DNA of 64,000 nucleotides from a bacterium (GTDB lineage Bacteria > Krumholzibacteriota > Krumholzibacteriia > LZORAL124-64-63). The stretch covers positions 3,224,001-3,288,000 of the forward strand of contig JADJQR010000001.1 of NCBI GenBank assembly GCA_016712675.1. The letters are read 5' to 3'. Shown in pieces: positions 18,795 to 25,844 of the stretch (its first letter is position 1; every line of letters starts with the position of its first letter). The notes beneath the pieces were generated by a model. The model saw nothing but the letters and a program-made list of their open reading frames with translations, made no database searches and was not told the DNA's origin. A program made the position numbers and the translations under genes.

Positions 18795-18816
18795 GTGCCC
18801 GGGTCATGCCGGGCAC
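18795..18816 (+). terminator. Rho-independent terminator
   Basis: An 8-bp stem GTGCCCGG/CCGGGCAC with a 6-base loop is followed by CTTTT. It lies just after the repaired stop of the upstream gene. Confidence 0.8.
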
Positions 18817-18988
18817 CTTTTCGGTGCGCCGATCATAGACCGTTCACTCTCCGAACGCCGTCTTGTCGCACCCAACTACGCCACCGGCCTTGTCAGAGTC
18901 ACCGGTACTGTCAAGTCCCGTCGCTGCCCACGGTATGCCTGATGGCGCCCACGTGCCCTGCGACCTCATCGACTCGTCTGCAAAGGAA

Positions 18989-19016
18989 ATCTCTCCTACC
19001 ATCCGAAAGGGGAGAT
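18989..19016 (-). terminator. Terminator-like hairpin downstream of the esterase gene
   Basis: A 9-bp stem (ATCTCTCCT with AGGGGAGAT, one G-U pair) is followed on the minus strand by TTTCCTTTG. It lies about 300 bases past the esterase stop, beyond a repeat. Confidence 0.5.
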
Positions 19017-19021
19017 CTTCA

Positions 19022-19160
19022 ATTGGCGGCCCCTGGTTTCCAGTGTACGAGCCACCAACGGAGAGGCCGCCAGGGCCCGCTGACGCGGGCCGTTATTCCG
19101 CTCGAGGCTGGAACCGAAAGAGCCGCAGGAAACCCCACCGGGACCAGTGTGCGTGTTCTG
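19022..19160. repeat. Structured interspersed repeat, copy 1
   Basis: The copy is related to 24003-24140. Shared blocks are CCAGTGTACGAGCC (CAGTGCACGAACC in the other copy), the hairpin GGCCCGC-TGAC-GCGGGCC, and CCAGTGTGCG. The hairpin closing pair is C-G here and T-G in the other copy, and a second stem also changes on both arms, so a folded form is conserved. The rest of the 18.8-19.3 kb gap shows no gene. Confidence 0.55.
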
Positions 19161-19311
19161 GGGCACGGAGCCGGGAACGCGCCGCACCGCCCGACCGGGG
19201 CGCCAAGGTCCCCCTCGGCGGCCTCGGTGGCCGTCGCGAAGTGGCGGGCGGCAGCTGCGAACGGTGCGCGCTCTTGCCCGTTCGATCCAACGGAAAGGAC
19301 ACGCCGGGACG

Positions 19312-20479
19312 TCACCGCTGTCCTGCAAAACAGCGGGAAAGGGCGGGCAACAGCGCGGTCTCCAGGCGCTCCCGCAGTCGGTCCTCGTGGCCGCCGGGAA
19401 ACACGACCAACTGGTTGGTCACTCCGGCCTTCGTCAGAAGCTCCGGAGACGTAGCGGCAGCCCGCGGGGATCCAGGCGTGCGCGTCGTTCTCGCCAACAT
19501 CGATGGTAATGGCCGACAGCCTCCGCAGGTTGTCCAGATTCTGCGGGATCTTCTCGTCCCACCCGCCGAATCCTCGCTCGAATCTGTCCCAAGCGACCGG
19601 GTCCTTCACGAAGTTGTCTCCCTGCCGGCGGTAGGGGTAGTCCAGGCCGGAACCGCTCCCCGCAGAGTCCGTTGCGAAGGCCGCCATGTACGCCACCGCG
19701 AATAGAGGGAGGGTGTCGTAGATCTGGTTCCAGTAGCTCGCCTGGGTCAGGAGCGTGACCTTGCTCATGCAACTGTCCATGGCGTCGGCGCGGTCCAGGA
19801 GATCGCGGACACGTTGACGGACGGCGTCGTCCGCGAAGCTGGGATGGGTCTCCAGACCACCGGGAGCGGCCAGACCCGGGGATAGCGCGTAGACGGCCGC
19901 GAAGGTGTCGGGATGGCGCATGGCCAGGTTCAGGGCGCCGAATCCGCCCATGGAATGGCCGGCAATGGCCCGCGCCCGCGGAACCGCGACAGTACGGAAG
20001 GCGGCGTCGACGTAGCCGACAAGGTCGCGGGCGATGAAATCCTCCCAGTTGCCGTTGACCGGGGAGTTGACGTAGAAGGACCCACCGAATGGCGTCAACC
20101 CGTTGGGGATGATCACGATCATCTCCCCGATCTCCCCCTGACCGATCAGCCTGTCCATGGCCTCCTGCAGCAGGAAGCCCTGATAGTAGGGCACGAAGCT
20201 GTAGAGGAAGATCTGGTCCGCGAAGCCGGTGAGGTAGTAGACCACCGGATAGCGCTTCTCAGCATCAGCCGCGTACGATGGCGGAAGGTAGACGACCGCA
20301 CGCTCGGTCGGCGGCATCCCCAGCGAGCTCCCGGCCAGCGAAGGCGCCGGCACGTCGATGACCACCACGGTGCCCGCATACGCATCGGGCGCGGCTGCAA
20401 CGCTGTCGCTCCGGGCGGATGCGGACGTGACCGCCAACAGGAATATGGGAACCATCATCGGCGCTCGACGCTGGCTCAT
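19312..20479 (-). CDS. Secreted esterase, PF00756 (esterase D/FGH-like) family (one frameshift)
   Basis: About 389 aa when one frameshift is bridged. The ATG has a GGAGAGG site, then a signal peptide (MMVPIFLLAVTSASARS). The alpha/beta-hydrolase has YPVVYYLTGF, the nucleophile elbow AGHSMGG with MGGFGAL following, and AVYALSPGL, all typical of putative esterases that act on ester-linked substituents of carbohydrates or simple acyl esters. The frame breaks at about 19441-19447 (TCCGGAG). The next frame supplies the expected C-terminus ELLTKAG-VTNQLVVFPGGHEDRLRERL, whose GGHED contains the catalytic His. One extra G explains the break. Its 5' leader carries a GEMM-like motif. Confidence 0.85.
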
Positions 20480-20526
20480 CGTCCTCTCCCTACTTCCGCA
20501 CGCGGCTTCACAATGCCTCCCCACAA

Positions 20527-20565
20527 ACTCCGTTGGCCTTGCGCCCGTTGCGGTTACGGTGAGCC
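20527..20565 (-). promoter_or_regulatory. GEMM-like leader motif upstream of the esterase
   Basis: On the minus strand it reads GGCUCACC, a short stem with a GCAA tetraloop, CGG, then GCGCAAGGCC-AACGG. This is the best match in the window to the c-di-GMP-I aptamer core (GGCAAACC, GNRA, GACGCAAAGCC). It lies 48 bases before the ATG. The 3' half of the aptamer is not clearly recognisable. Confidence 0.35.
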
Positions 20566-20656
20566 GAACATACCAGAACCGCACGCACGCAACAACGTTC
20601 CGCCAAGGCCGGATGCCGAGCCACCGCCAGGCGGACGCATGAGCCAGTGGCGTTCA

Positions 20657-21457
20657 TCAGCGCCAGGCTGCCTTCAAGCTCCCCCACTTCTGCGGGATCG
20701 TGCCGACCGCCGGCTCGCAGCAGGTAACATCGGCCCACATGATGATGTTGCCGGGCGCCACGAATTCAAACCACCACAGGTAGCCCATGTTCGGAGTCGC
20801 CCTGTGGTCGGGGCAGTGCCCGGGCACCTCGTCAACCGCCGGGAAGACCCGACTCCCCACAACTCGGAGGGAAAAGGTCCAGGGGACCACGTTCATGACG
20901 TGTGAATAGTCGGCCGACACACAGCCGCCGTCAGGCAGATCGCTGAATACAAGCTCGTAGAAGCCCGCGAGATTGACATCCGAAGTCCATGAGCTGGACG
21001 ACGTGCCGCAGTACCAGCCGGTGGCATAGCGCGGACCATAGGCGCCCGAAGGTGGCGACTGACACGTCGTTCCCGGCGGGATGAGGTCCAGGCTCCAGCC
21101 GTCGGTCAGAGTCATCATAGGGTCCGCCGTCCAGGGTGCGGCATCCGTCTTGGCGAGCACGAGGTGGTACGACAACACCCGAAAGCCCTCGGTGCAGTCC
21201 GGCACCTCGACGGTCGGGTCGAACGTGTGCCCCAAGAGGTAGAAACTGTTGTCGATGTCGGTCGCCCACGCGACCGGATTGGCGAAATGGCCGACGAAGT
21301 GTCCGGCGGGAGGCACCAGGTTCGGCGACGATTCCGGAGAGCCCAGCCACCGGACGGTCAACGTGCCGCCCACTGCCATGCGTGAACTACCTAGCAGTGC
21401 GGCCACAACGATAGAACAGCCCAGACAACAGATTCTCGACACTCGAAGGAATCGCAT
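20657..21457 (-). CDS. Small secreted protein with a W-G-S-L-K tail
   Basis: A 266-aa exported protein; the ATG follows GGGGAGC and a hydrophobic signal segment (CSIVVAALLGSSRMAVGG). The mature region is beta-rich with a few Cys (VPDCTEG, GWYCGT, GGCVS, TCCEP). The end is TCCEPAVG...KWGSLKAAWR, to be compared with DCCEAPVG...SWGSAKSLFR in the 18064 protein: both place a Cys pair and an E-x-x-V-G block about eight residues before the tail. No enzyme family is recognised. It is intact, which makes it the best reference for this small family. Confidence 0.75.
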   Translation of the reverse strand: MRFLRVSRICCLGCSIVVAALLGSSRMAVGGTLTVRWLGSPESSPNLVPPAGHFVGHFANPVAWATDIDNSFYLLGHTFDPTVEVPDCTEGFRVLSYHLVLAKTDAAPWTADPMMTLTDGWSLDLIPPGTTCQSPPSGAYGPRYATGWYCGTSSSSWTSDVNLAGFYELVFSDLPDGGCVSADYSHVMNVVPWTFSLRVVGSRVFPAVDEVPGHCPDHRATPNMGYLWWFEFVAPGNIIMWADVTCCEPAVGTIPQKWGSLKAAWR

Positions 21458-21787
21458 GAGCTCCCCTTCGTCTGCTTCGGCGCTACCGTGCGGGCAGCTA
21501 TGACCAGCCGGAAAGTGGCCGGTTCCGGCGCCCGCGCGCCGAACACCCATACGGATCCTACAGCATCGTGATGAGGGTATGGGAAGATTGCGAACACGAA
21601 GATTGACCGGCCTCCGGATCCAGCCAACACCGATCGCGCCAAGAACGGGTGCAACCCGTCGCGCGATGGTGCCTCGCTCCCTTTGCCGCGAAGCCGGGGA
21701 CGACTATGGGGCGAAAGCTGACAATGCCCAACGCCAGAAACGGCAGCCCGGCGCCGACCTAGACCATACCGCCTCCACCAGGGAGGC

Positions 21788-21821
21788 CGGCCGCCAAACC
21801 TCGCTGGGCTTGGCGGCCGGA
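21788..21821 (-). terminator. Hairpin after the FlgD remnant
   Basis: An 11-bp stem CCGGCCGCCAA/TTGGCGGCCGG with a 12-base loop sits about 30 bases past the end of the remnant. There is no U-tract, so termination is uncertain. Confidence 0.45.
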
Positions 21822-21849
21822 TCGAAGAAGTCGGAAAAGGACGCGGACC

Positions 21850-21990
21850 ATTGCAACAGCACGATCGTCTCATTCTCAGGGAACCCCCTGCCTTGAGGCA
21901 GCAGAAGTAGATGCCGGAGGCCAACTGGCGGCCGGCATCGTCGCCGCCGTTCCAGATGACCTCATGACGGCCAGCATCGTAGTGTCGCAC
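21850..21990 (-). pseudogene. Remnant of a FlgD-tail gene (C-terminal end only)
   Basis: The minus strand encodes HYDAGRHEVIWNGGDDAGRQ and LASGIYFCCLKAG, which is the second half of a FlgD-like Ig domain. After a run of five G (21884-21888) the frame shifts to FPENETIVLLQ, the usual last strand. No upstream coding part exists: directly before the fragment lies a GEMM-like leader motif. The body of the gene seems to have been deleted, fusing leader to tail. Confidence 0.7.
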
Positions 21991-21995
21991 CCGAG

Positions 21996-22033
21996 GATCC
22001 CGTCGGCCTTGCGCCCATGGCCGACCGTGACCG
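21996..22033 (-). promoter_or_regulatory. GEMM-like leader motif of the deleted gene
   Basis: On the minus strand GGGCGCAAGGCC-GACGG matches the same block as in the esterase leader (GGGCGCAAGGCC-AACGG). The 5' stem is less clear than in the other two copies. Confidence 0.3.
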
Positions 22034-22112
22034 TCGGGTCGTCAACCTGCCGACCCCGGTGCCCGCTGCCGACCGGCAGCCCGCTCGTTCGAACGATGCG
22101 CCTGTTGGGGCA

Positions 22113-22140
22113 TTGACGGATCTCAAGAATGTGCTACAAA
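22113..22140 (+). promoter_or_regulatory. Promoter of the abiE operon
   Basis: TTGACG and TACAAA are spaced by 16 bases, with a TG one base before the second box (extended -10). The local base composition is AT-rich against the surroundings. Confidence 0.55.
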
Positions 22141-22150
22141 TACATAGTAA

Positions 22151-22167
22151 GTCGACGATACGTCGAC
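22151..22167. promoter_or_regulatory. Operator-like inverted repeat in the abiE leader
   Basis: Perfect 7-base arms GTCGACG and CGTCGAC around ATA lie just past the -10 box. AbiEi antitoxins are known to repress their own promoter by binding inverted repeats, so this is the likely site. Confidence 0.6.
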
Positions 22168-22230
22168 ATACATGCCATTCACAGCACAGGCAAGGCCATC
22201 CCAGGGACATCGAATCGCGGAGCAGGCCCC

Positions 22231-22893
22231 ATGTCCAACGAACCCCTCGCGCTCCGGATTCCCTACGAGGAATTCGACTACCAGATCCTGTTGACCGCCC
22301 TGAGCGACTACCGGAGCCCCGCGATCGCATCACAAGGCTCTTGAGTCAAGGCACGATCATCCGCGTCAAGAAGGGCCTGTACGTTTTCGGCGAAGCCTAT
22401 CGGCGCGCTCCGGTCCACGTGGAGATCCTGGCCAATCTGATCTACGGCCCATCCTACGTTTCCCTCGAGTATGCCCTTCAGCATCACGGTCTCATTCCCG
22501 AACGCGTCGAGGCGGTGACGTCCGTTACCGTCAACAGGACGCCGGGAATTCTCCACCCCTATCGGCCGCTTCACCTATCGCGCGGTGCCGTTGGCGGCGT
22601 TCAGGGCCGGCGTGGAAAGGGTCGAGGTCGAACGGGGACGGGCGTATCTGCTGGCGGTGCCCGAAAAGGCCCTGGCCGACAAGCTGCATGCCGACAAGGT
22701 GGCCTTGCGCACGCAGGGCGACATCCGGGCCTACCTGGATGAGAACCTGAGGATCGACCCGGCGGGCATCCGCTCCCTGCGGGCGGATCTGCTCAGGGAC
22801 TACGCCGGACGCTACCGCTCCAGGAGGATCCGCCTTCTGGCGTCGGTGGTCGAGCGCCTGCAGGATCATGGAGGAGGTCGAGCCCATGCATGA
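22231..22893 (+). CDS. abiEi: AbiEi-family antitoxin/transcriptional regulator (two compensating frameshifts)
   Basis: About 220 aa if both frameshifts are bridged. Type IV toxin-antitoxin: AbiEi represses the operon and opposes the AbiEii nucleotidyltransferase. The N-terminal winged helix is DRITRLLSQGTIIRVKKGLYVFG, followed by EILANLIYGPSYVSLEYALQ and TPIGRFTYRAVPLAAFRAGVE, the family's usual blocks, then a C-terminal PEKALADKLH. The frame breaks at CCCC (22317-22320, one base short) and at GGG (22544-22546, one base over). The start ATG lies after the promoter and operator. The gene ends in an 8-base overlap (ATGCATGA) with the toxin gene, the expected coupling. Confidence 0.8.
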
Positions 22894-24235
22894 AGCAGTA
22901 GCCGCCATGATGGCCCGATACAACTGCCGGACTGCCATCGATTACACCAATGCGTTGCGCGAAATCATGCAGGAGATCGTCCTGCTCGGCCTGTGGCGGA
23001 GCAAGTTCTTCGAGGCCGCCGCCTTCTATGGTGGAACATCGTTGCGGGTCCTGCATGGCCTGGACCGCTATTCCGAGGACATGGACTTCTCCCTGCTGGC
23101 CGCGACGCCGGATTTCGATCTGGGTGCGTACGGCCGTGCGCTGGAGAGGGAGTTGCAGGCATTCGGCTTCACGGTCAGCGTCCAGAGAAAGGAAAAGGCG
23201 CGCCCCAGCGCGGTGCATTCGGCTTTCCTGAAGGCCGACACCTATCGGGAGGTGCTGGTTGTCGCCACGGATGAGGAGATCGTCAAGGCCATTCCCAGAG
23301 GCCGTCTCCTGAGGATCCGACTCGAAGTCGACACCGATCCGCCCGGTGGCTTCGCGACGGAATCGCGCTTCCTGTTGCAGCCCATTCCATTTTCCGTGCG
23401 CACCTTCACGCCGCCGTGCCTGTTTGCCGGCAAGATGCACGCCGTGCTGTGCCGCCAGTGGCGATCCCGGGTCAAGGGGCGTGACTGGTACGATCTCGTC
23501 TGGTTCGTTGCCAGGGGAATCCCATTGGATCTTGCGCACCTGGCGACCCGTATGCGCCAGAGCGGACACCTTGCCAGCGACAGCGTGCTGTCCGAGGATC
23601 TCTTCCGCGAGCGGCTGCTGCAGAGAACGCACGCCCTCAAGGTTGCGTCCGCCCGGCAGGACGTCGCGCCATTCGTCAAGGATGCCGATGCCACCGCGGT
23701 GTGGTCGCAGGAGTTCTTCTGTGAAGTCGGCTCGCGTGTCCGCGTGGTCGGCGTTGATCGGACCCCCTGGGGAATAGGGTGTGGTGGTGCGGCTCGGGAG
23801 TTGACGGCAGTTGATTGTCGGGGTCGGTTCGCTGCCCTGAAGATGCGGGCGGCGGCGGCGGCGGACGCACTTCCCGGCGTGAAAGCAGAGCACCTTCCCC
23901 GCCGGCGGGCGAAGAAGGCGCTCTTTCAGGACTGGTGCACGTACGCGGTGTCGTGCCGCGTCCGCAGTTCCTCTGCGATTCGTGCACTGTCACATCCGGT
24001 GGCCCCTCTACAGTGCACGAACCACAGCCAGAGAGCCCCCCAAGGCCCGTTGACGCGGGCCGTTCTTCTGCTTGGCGCGGGATCCGTCCGTGCCGCAGAA
24101 GGCCGCCCAAGGGCCAGTGTGCGCATTTTGGCACGCGGAAGCGGACTGGAGCCCCTGTTGCCCGAAGGAATTGCTGGAAGGCACACCGGTTCCGGCTGCC
24201 AATATGAATCGACGGTTGGCCGTACCGAATGGTGA
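22886..24235 (+). CDS. abiEii: AbiEii-type nucleotidyltransferase toxin, with an atypical C-terminal run-on
   Basis: Partner toxin of the preceding antitoxin gene. The core has the nucleotidyltransferase signature AAFYGGTSLRVLHGLDRYSEDMDFSL, that is GGT-x-L with S-x-D-x-D metal ligands, then the family's FLKADTYRE and CLFAGKMHAVLCRQWRSRVKGRDWYDLVWF. The ATG is chosen for its GGAGG site and the coupled overlap. AbiEii proteins usually end near 290-300 residues, about SRVRVVG here. The frame instead stays open to about 449 residues across repeat sequence without protein-like composition, so another missed indel near 23750 is likely; the adjoining frames stop at about 23765 and 23777. Confidence 0.82.
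   Translation: MHEAVAAMMARYNCRTAIDYTNALREIMQEIVLLGLWRSKFFEAAAFYGGTSLRVLHGLDRYSEDMDFSLLAATPDFDLGAYGRALERELQAFGFTVSVQRKEKARPSAVHSAFLKADTYREVLVVATDEEIVKAIPRGRLLRIRLEVDTDPPGGFATESRFLLQPIPFSVRTFTPPCLFAGKMHAVLCRQWRSRVKGRDWYDLVWFVARGIPLDLAHLATRMRQSGHLASDSVLSEDLFRERLLQRTHALKVASARQDVAPFVKDADATAVWSQEFFCEVGSRVRVVGVDRTPWGIGCGGAARELTAVDCRGRFAALKMRAAAAADALPGVKAEHLPRRRAKKALFQDWCTYAVSCRVRSSSAIRALSHPVAPLQCTNHSQRAPQGPLTRAVLLLGAGSVRAAEGRPRASVRILARGSGLEPLLPEGIAGRHTGSGCQYESTVGRTEW
23887..24006. repeat. tRNA-trailer repeat, copy A (without its tRNA)
   Basis: Roughly four bases in five match the trailer of tRNA-Glu (25608-25727). It holds a hairpin (AGAGCACCTT/AAGGCGCTCT) and a three-way junction: outer stem GTGCACG/CGTGCAC (23935-23941 with 23981-23987), inner stems CGCGG/CCGCG and CGCAG/CTGCG. 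After a 10-base spacer equal in length to the other copy comes GGTGGCCCC, a vestige of a tRNA 3' end. Confidence 0.65.
24003..24140. repeat. Structured interspersed repeat, copy 2
   Basis: It matches the repeat at 19022-19160 in order: CAGTGCACGAACC, the hairpin GGCCCGT-TGAC-GCGGGCC, a stem CTTCTGC/GCAGAAG and CCAGTGTGCG. The start of the block can also pair with the end of copy A (TTCGTGCACTGT with ACAGTGCACGAA). Confidence 0.55.
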
Positions 24236-24322
24236 GATCCCTTGGCCGATGGAGTAATTGGGAGGCACAACGGGGCGGCTCGGACGTAACCGATTGCCCA
24301 ACAGCGCATTGGAGAACTGATC

Positions 24323-24350
24323 TTGATTTACTCAATTTGTTGAGTATAAT
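24323..24350 (+). promoter_or_regulatory. Promoter of the ATPase gene with palindrome in the spacer
   Basis: TTGATT and the consensus TATAAT are separated by 16 bases. The spacer is filled by the palindrome TACTCAA-TTTG-TTGAGTA (24329-24346). The -10 box ends 8 bases before the ATG, so the message is leaderless or nearly so. Confidence 0.7.
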
Positions 24351-24358
24351 ATCTCACC

Positions 24359-25576
24359 ATGGAGAGCAAATCGAAAGACACTCCTTTCCGCCGCCAGCGC
24401 GCCGACGATCTTGCAGGTCGTCTGCGCGAGCCCCGGCACTTCATCCAGGTCGTCACCGGCGCCCGCCAGGTGGGCAAGACAACGATGGTGGGCCAGGTCC
24501 TCGACACACTCGGACGACCCGGCATTTACGCCTCGGCAGACGAACCGACATTGCGCAACGCTGCCTGGCTGCATGCGCAGTGGGATGAGGCGCGCCGGCT
24601 GGCGCGCAGCAACGAGTCGGACGGCGCGGTCCTGATCGTCGATGAAATCCAGAAGGTGGACGGCTGGGCCGAAGTCACCAAACGCCTATGGGACGAGGAT
24701 ACGCGAACTGCGACGCGCCTTCAGGTGGTGCTTCTGGGTTCGGCGCCACTGCTGGTCCAGCGCGGGCTGACCGAGAGCCTCACCGGTCGCTTCGAGACAC
24801 TGCAGGTCCAGCATTGGTCTTATGGCGAAATGCGCGCGGCATTCGGATTGACGCTGGATGAATTCCTCTATTTCGGCGCCTATCCCGGCGCCATGTCACT
24901 GCGCCACGACCCGGCGCGCTGGCGCCTGTATGTACTCGAGGCATTGATCGAGACGACGATTTCCCGCGACGTCCTATTGCCCACGCGCGTCGACAAGCCG
25001 GCGTTGCTGCGACGATTTTTCGATCTCAGCTGCCGGTACTCGGGACAGATCCTGTCCTACAACAAGATGATCGGACAGCTGCAGGATGCCGGCAACACCA
25101 CGACCCTGGCCCATTACCTGGACCTGCTGGCAGGCGTCGGCATGGTGCGCGGGCTGGAGAAGTTCGCCGGGGAAGCCGTGCGCCGACGCGGATCGAGTCC
25201 CAAGCTGCAGGTGATGAACACGGCGCTGATGACGGCGACCTCGGGCCTGACGCCCGAGGCGGCGCTGGCTGACCGCGAGTTCCGCGGTCGCCTGGTCGAA
25301 TCGGCGGTCGGCGCCCACCTGGCCAATGCCGCCGCCGCCGGCGAGTGTGAGCTCTTCTACTGGCGGGAGAGCTCCCGCGAAGTGGACTTCATCGTGCGCA
25401 GCAACCGCGAAATCACGGCCATCGAGGTCAAGAGCGGGCGCGCGCCCGCCGGACCACCGGGTCTGCTGGCCTTCGAGCAGTTGTTCCGGCCCCGACGCAC
25501 GCTGGTGGTCGGCGATGCGCAGCTGCCCGTGGAGGAGTTCCTGATGCAGCCGGTGGCGCGCTGGCTTGAATGCTGA
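24359..25576 (+). CDS. AAA ATPase with DUF4143 domain
   Basis: A 405-aa protein. Residues 34-42 are the Walker A motif GARQVGKTT and 90-96 hold Walker B (VLIVDEIQK). LLGSAPLL gives a sensor-like block. The C-terminal DUF4143 part includes EFLYFGAYPG, ETTISRDVLL, the ATLSHYLD-like ATTLAHYLDLL region (here NTTTLAHYLDLL) and a nuclease-like fold near the end with REVDFIV and AIEVKSGR, the D and E-x-K residues typical of PD-(D/E)xK-type modules. Such proteins are common in bacterial accessory regions and are of unclear function. The AT-rich palindromic promoter suggests tight or self-regulated expression. It is bracketed by the two tRNA-trailer repeats. Confidence 0.85.
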   Translation: MESKSKDTPFRRQRADDLAGRLREPRHFIQVVTGARQVGKTTMVGQVLDTLGRPGIYASADEPTLRNAAWLHAQWDEARRLARSNESDGAVLIVDEIQKVDGWAEVTKRLWDEDTRTATRLQVVLLGSAPLLVQRGLTESLTGRFETLQVQHWSYGEMRAAFGLTLDEFLYFGAYPGAMSLRHDPARWRLYVLEALIETTISRDVLLPTRVDKPALLRRFFDLSCRYSGQILSYNKMIGQLQDAGNTTTLAHYLDLLAGVGMVRGLEKFAGEAVRRRGSSPKLQVMNTALMTATSGLTPEAALADREFRGRLVESAVGAHLANAAAAGECELFYWRESSREVDFIVRSNREITAIEVKSGRAPAGPPGLLAFEQLFRPRRTLVVGDAQLPVEEFLMQPVARWLEC

Positions 25577-25607
25577 TCCACCAACGCAAGAACATCCCAA
25601 ACGCAAG

Positions 25608-25645
25608 AGAGCACCTTCCCCGCCTTGCGGTGGAAAAGGTGCTCT
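25608..25645. terminator. Hairpin between the ATPase gene and tRNA-Glu
   Basis: A 10-bp stem AGAGCACCTT/AAGGTGCTCT with an 18-base loop is followed by TTTC on the plus strand. It can end the ATPase transcript and, on the other strand, the tRNA operon. Confidence 0.65.
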
Positions 25646-25655
25646 TTCAGAACCG

Positions 25656-25727
25656 GTGTACGTTCGCGGTGCGGTACCGCCTCGCGCAGTTCCCTGCGGT
25701 TCGTACACTGTCACATTTGGTAGCCCC
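25656..25727 (-). repeat. tRNA-trailer repeat, copy B, with three-way junction
   Basis: It continues directly from the 3' end of tRNA-Glu. The outer stem is GTGTACG/CGTACAC; in copy A it is GTGCACG/CGTGCAC, so one pair has changed on both sides. The inner stems are GCGGT/ACCGC and CGCAG/CTGCG. It is probably part of the tRNA precursor or a small RNA. Confidence 0.6.
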
Positions 25728-25793
25728 TACGGGACTCGAACCCGTGTTACCGCCGTGAGAGGGCGGCGTCCTAGGCCACTAGACGAAGGGGCC
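25718..25793 (-). tRNA. tRNA-Glu (CTC)
   Basis: A 76-nt cloverleaf with encoded CCA. The anticodon loop is CTCTCAC (anticodon CTC), the T-arm has GGTTCGAGTCC, and the acceptor is GGCCCCT with AGGGGCT, giving a G1-U72 wobble. It is the second gene of a two-tRNA operon. Confidence 0.92.
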
Positions 25794-25808
25794 ACTAAAT
25801 TCGGCGAC

Positions 25809-25824
25809 CCGGAATATATTCCGG
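25809..25824. other. Perfect 16-base palindrome between tRNA genes
   Basis: CCGGAATATATTCCGG sits in the 51-base spacer of the tRNA-Gln/tRNA-Glu precursor. It could be a processing hairpin or a binding site. Confidence 0.5.
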
Positions 25825-25844
25825 CCCGAAATCATTGGCAAGTG

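Larger units (their letters stand above)
21458..22112. other. Intergenic region with gene debris
   Basis: About 650 bases with no intact gene. It contains the FlgD-tail remnant, its leader motif and a hairpin, listed separately. The remainder shows nothing recognisable. Confidence 0.5.

Noticed and set aside
22017-22742. Separate regulator gene starting near 22017
   Set aside because: Its only meaningful part is the second segment of the frame-broken antitoxin; the rest is upstream noncoding sequence.
23887-25735. Attachment-site pair of an integrative element at tRNA-Glu
   Set aside because: The repeats agree at only about four of five bases and mostly in the trailer, not the tRNA; no integrase lies between them. 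A duplicated tRNA-trailer unit fits better.
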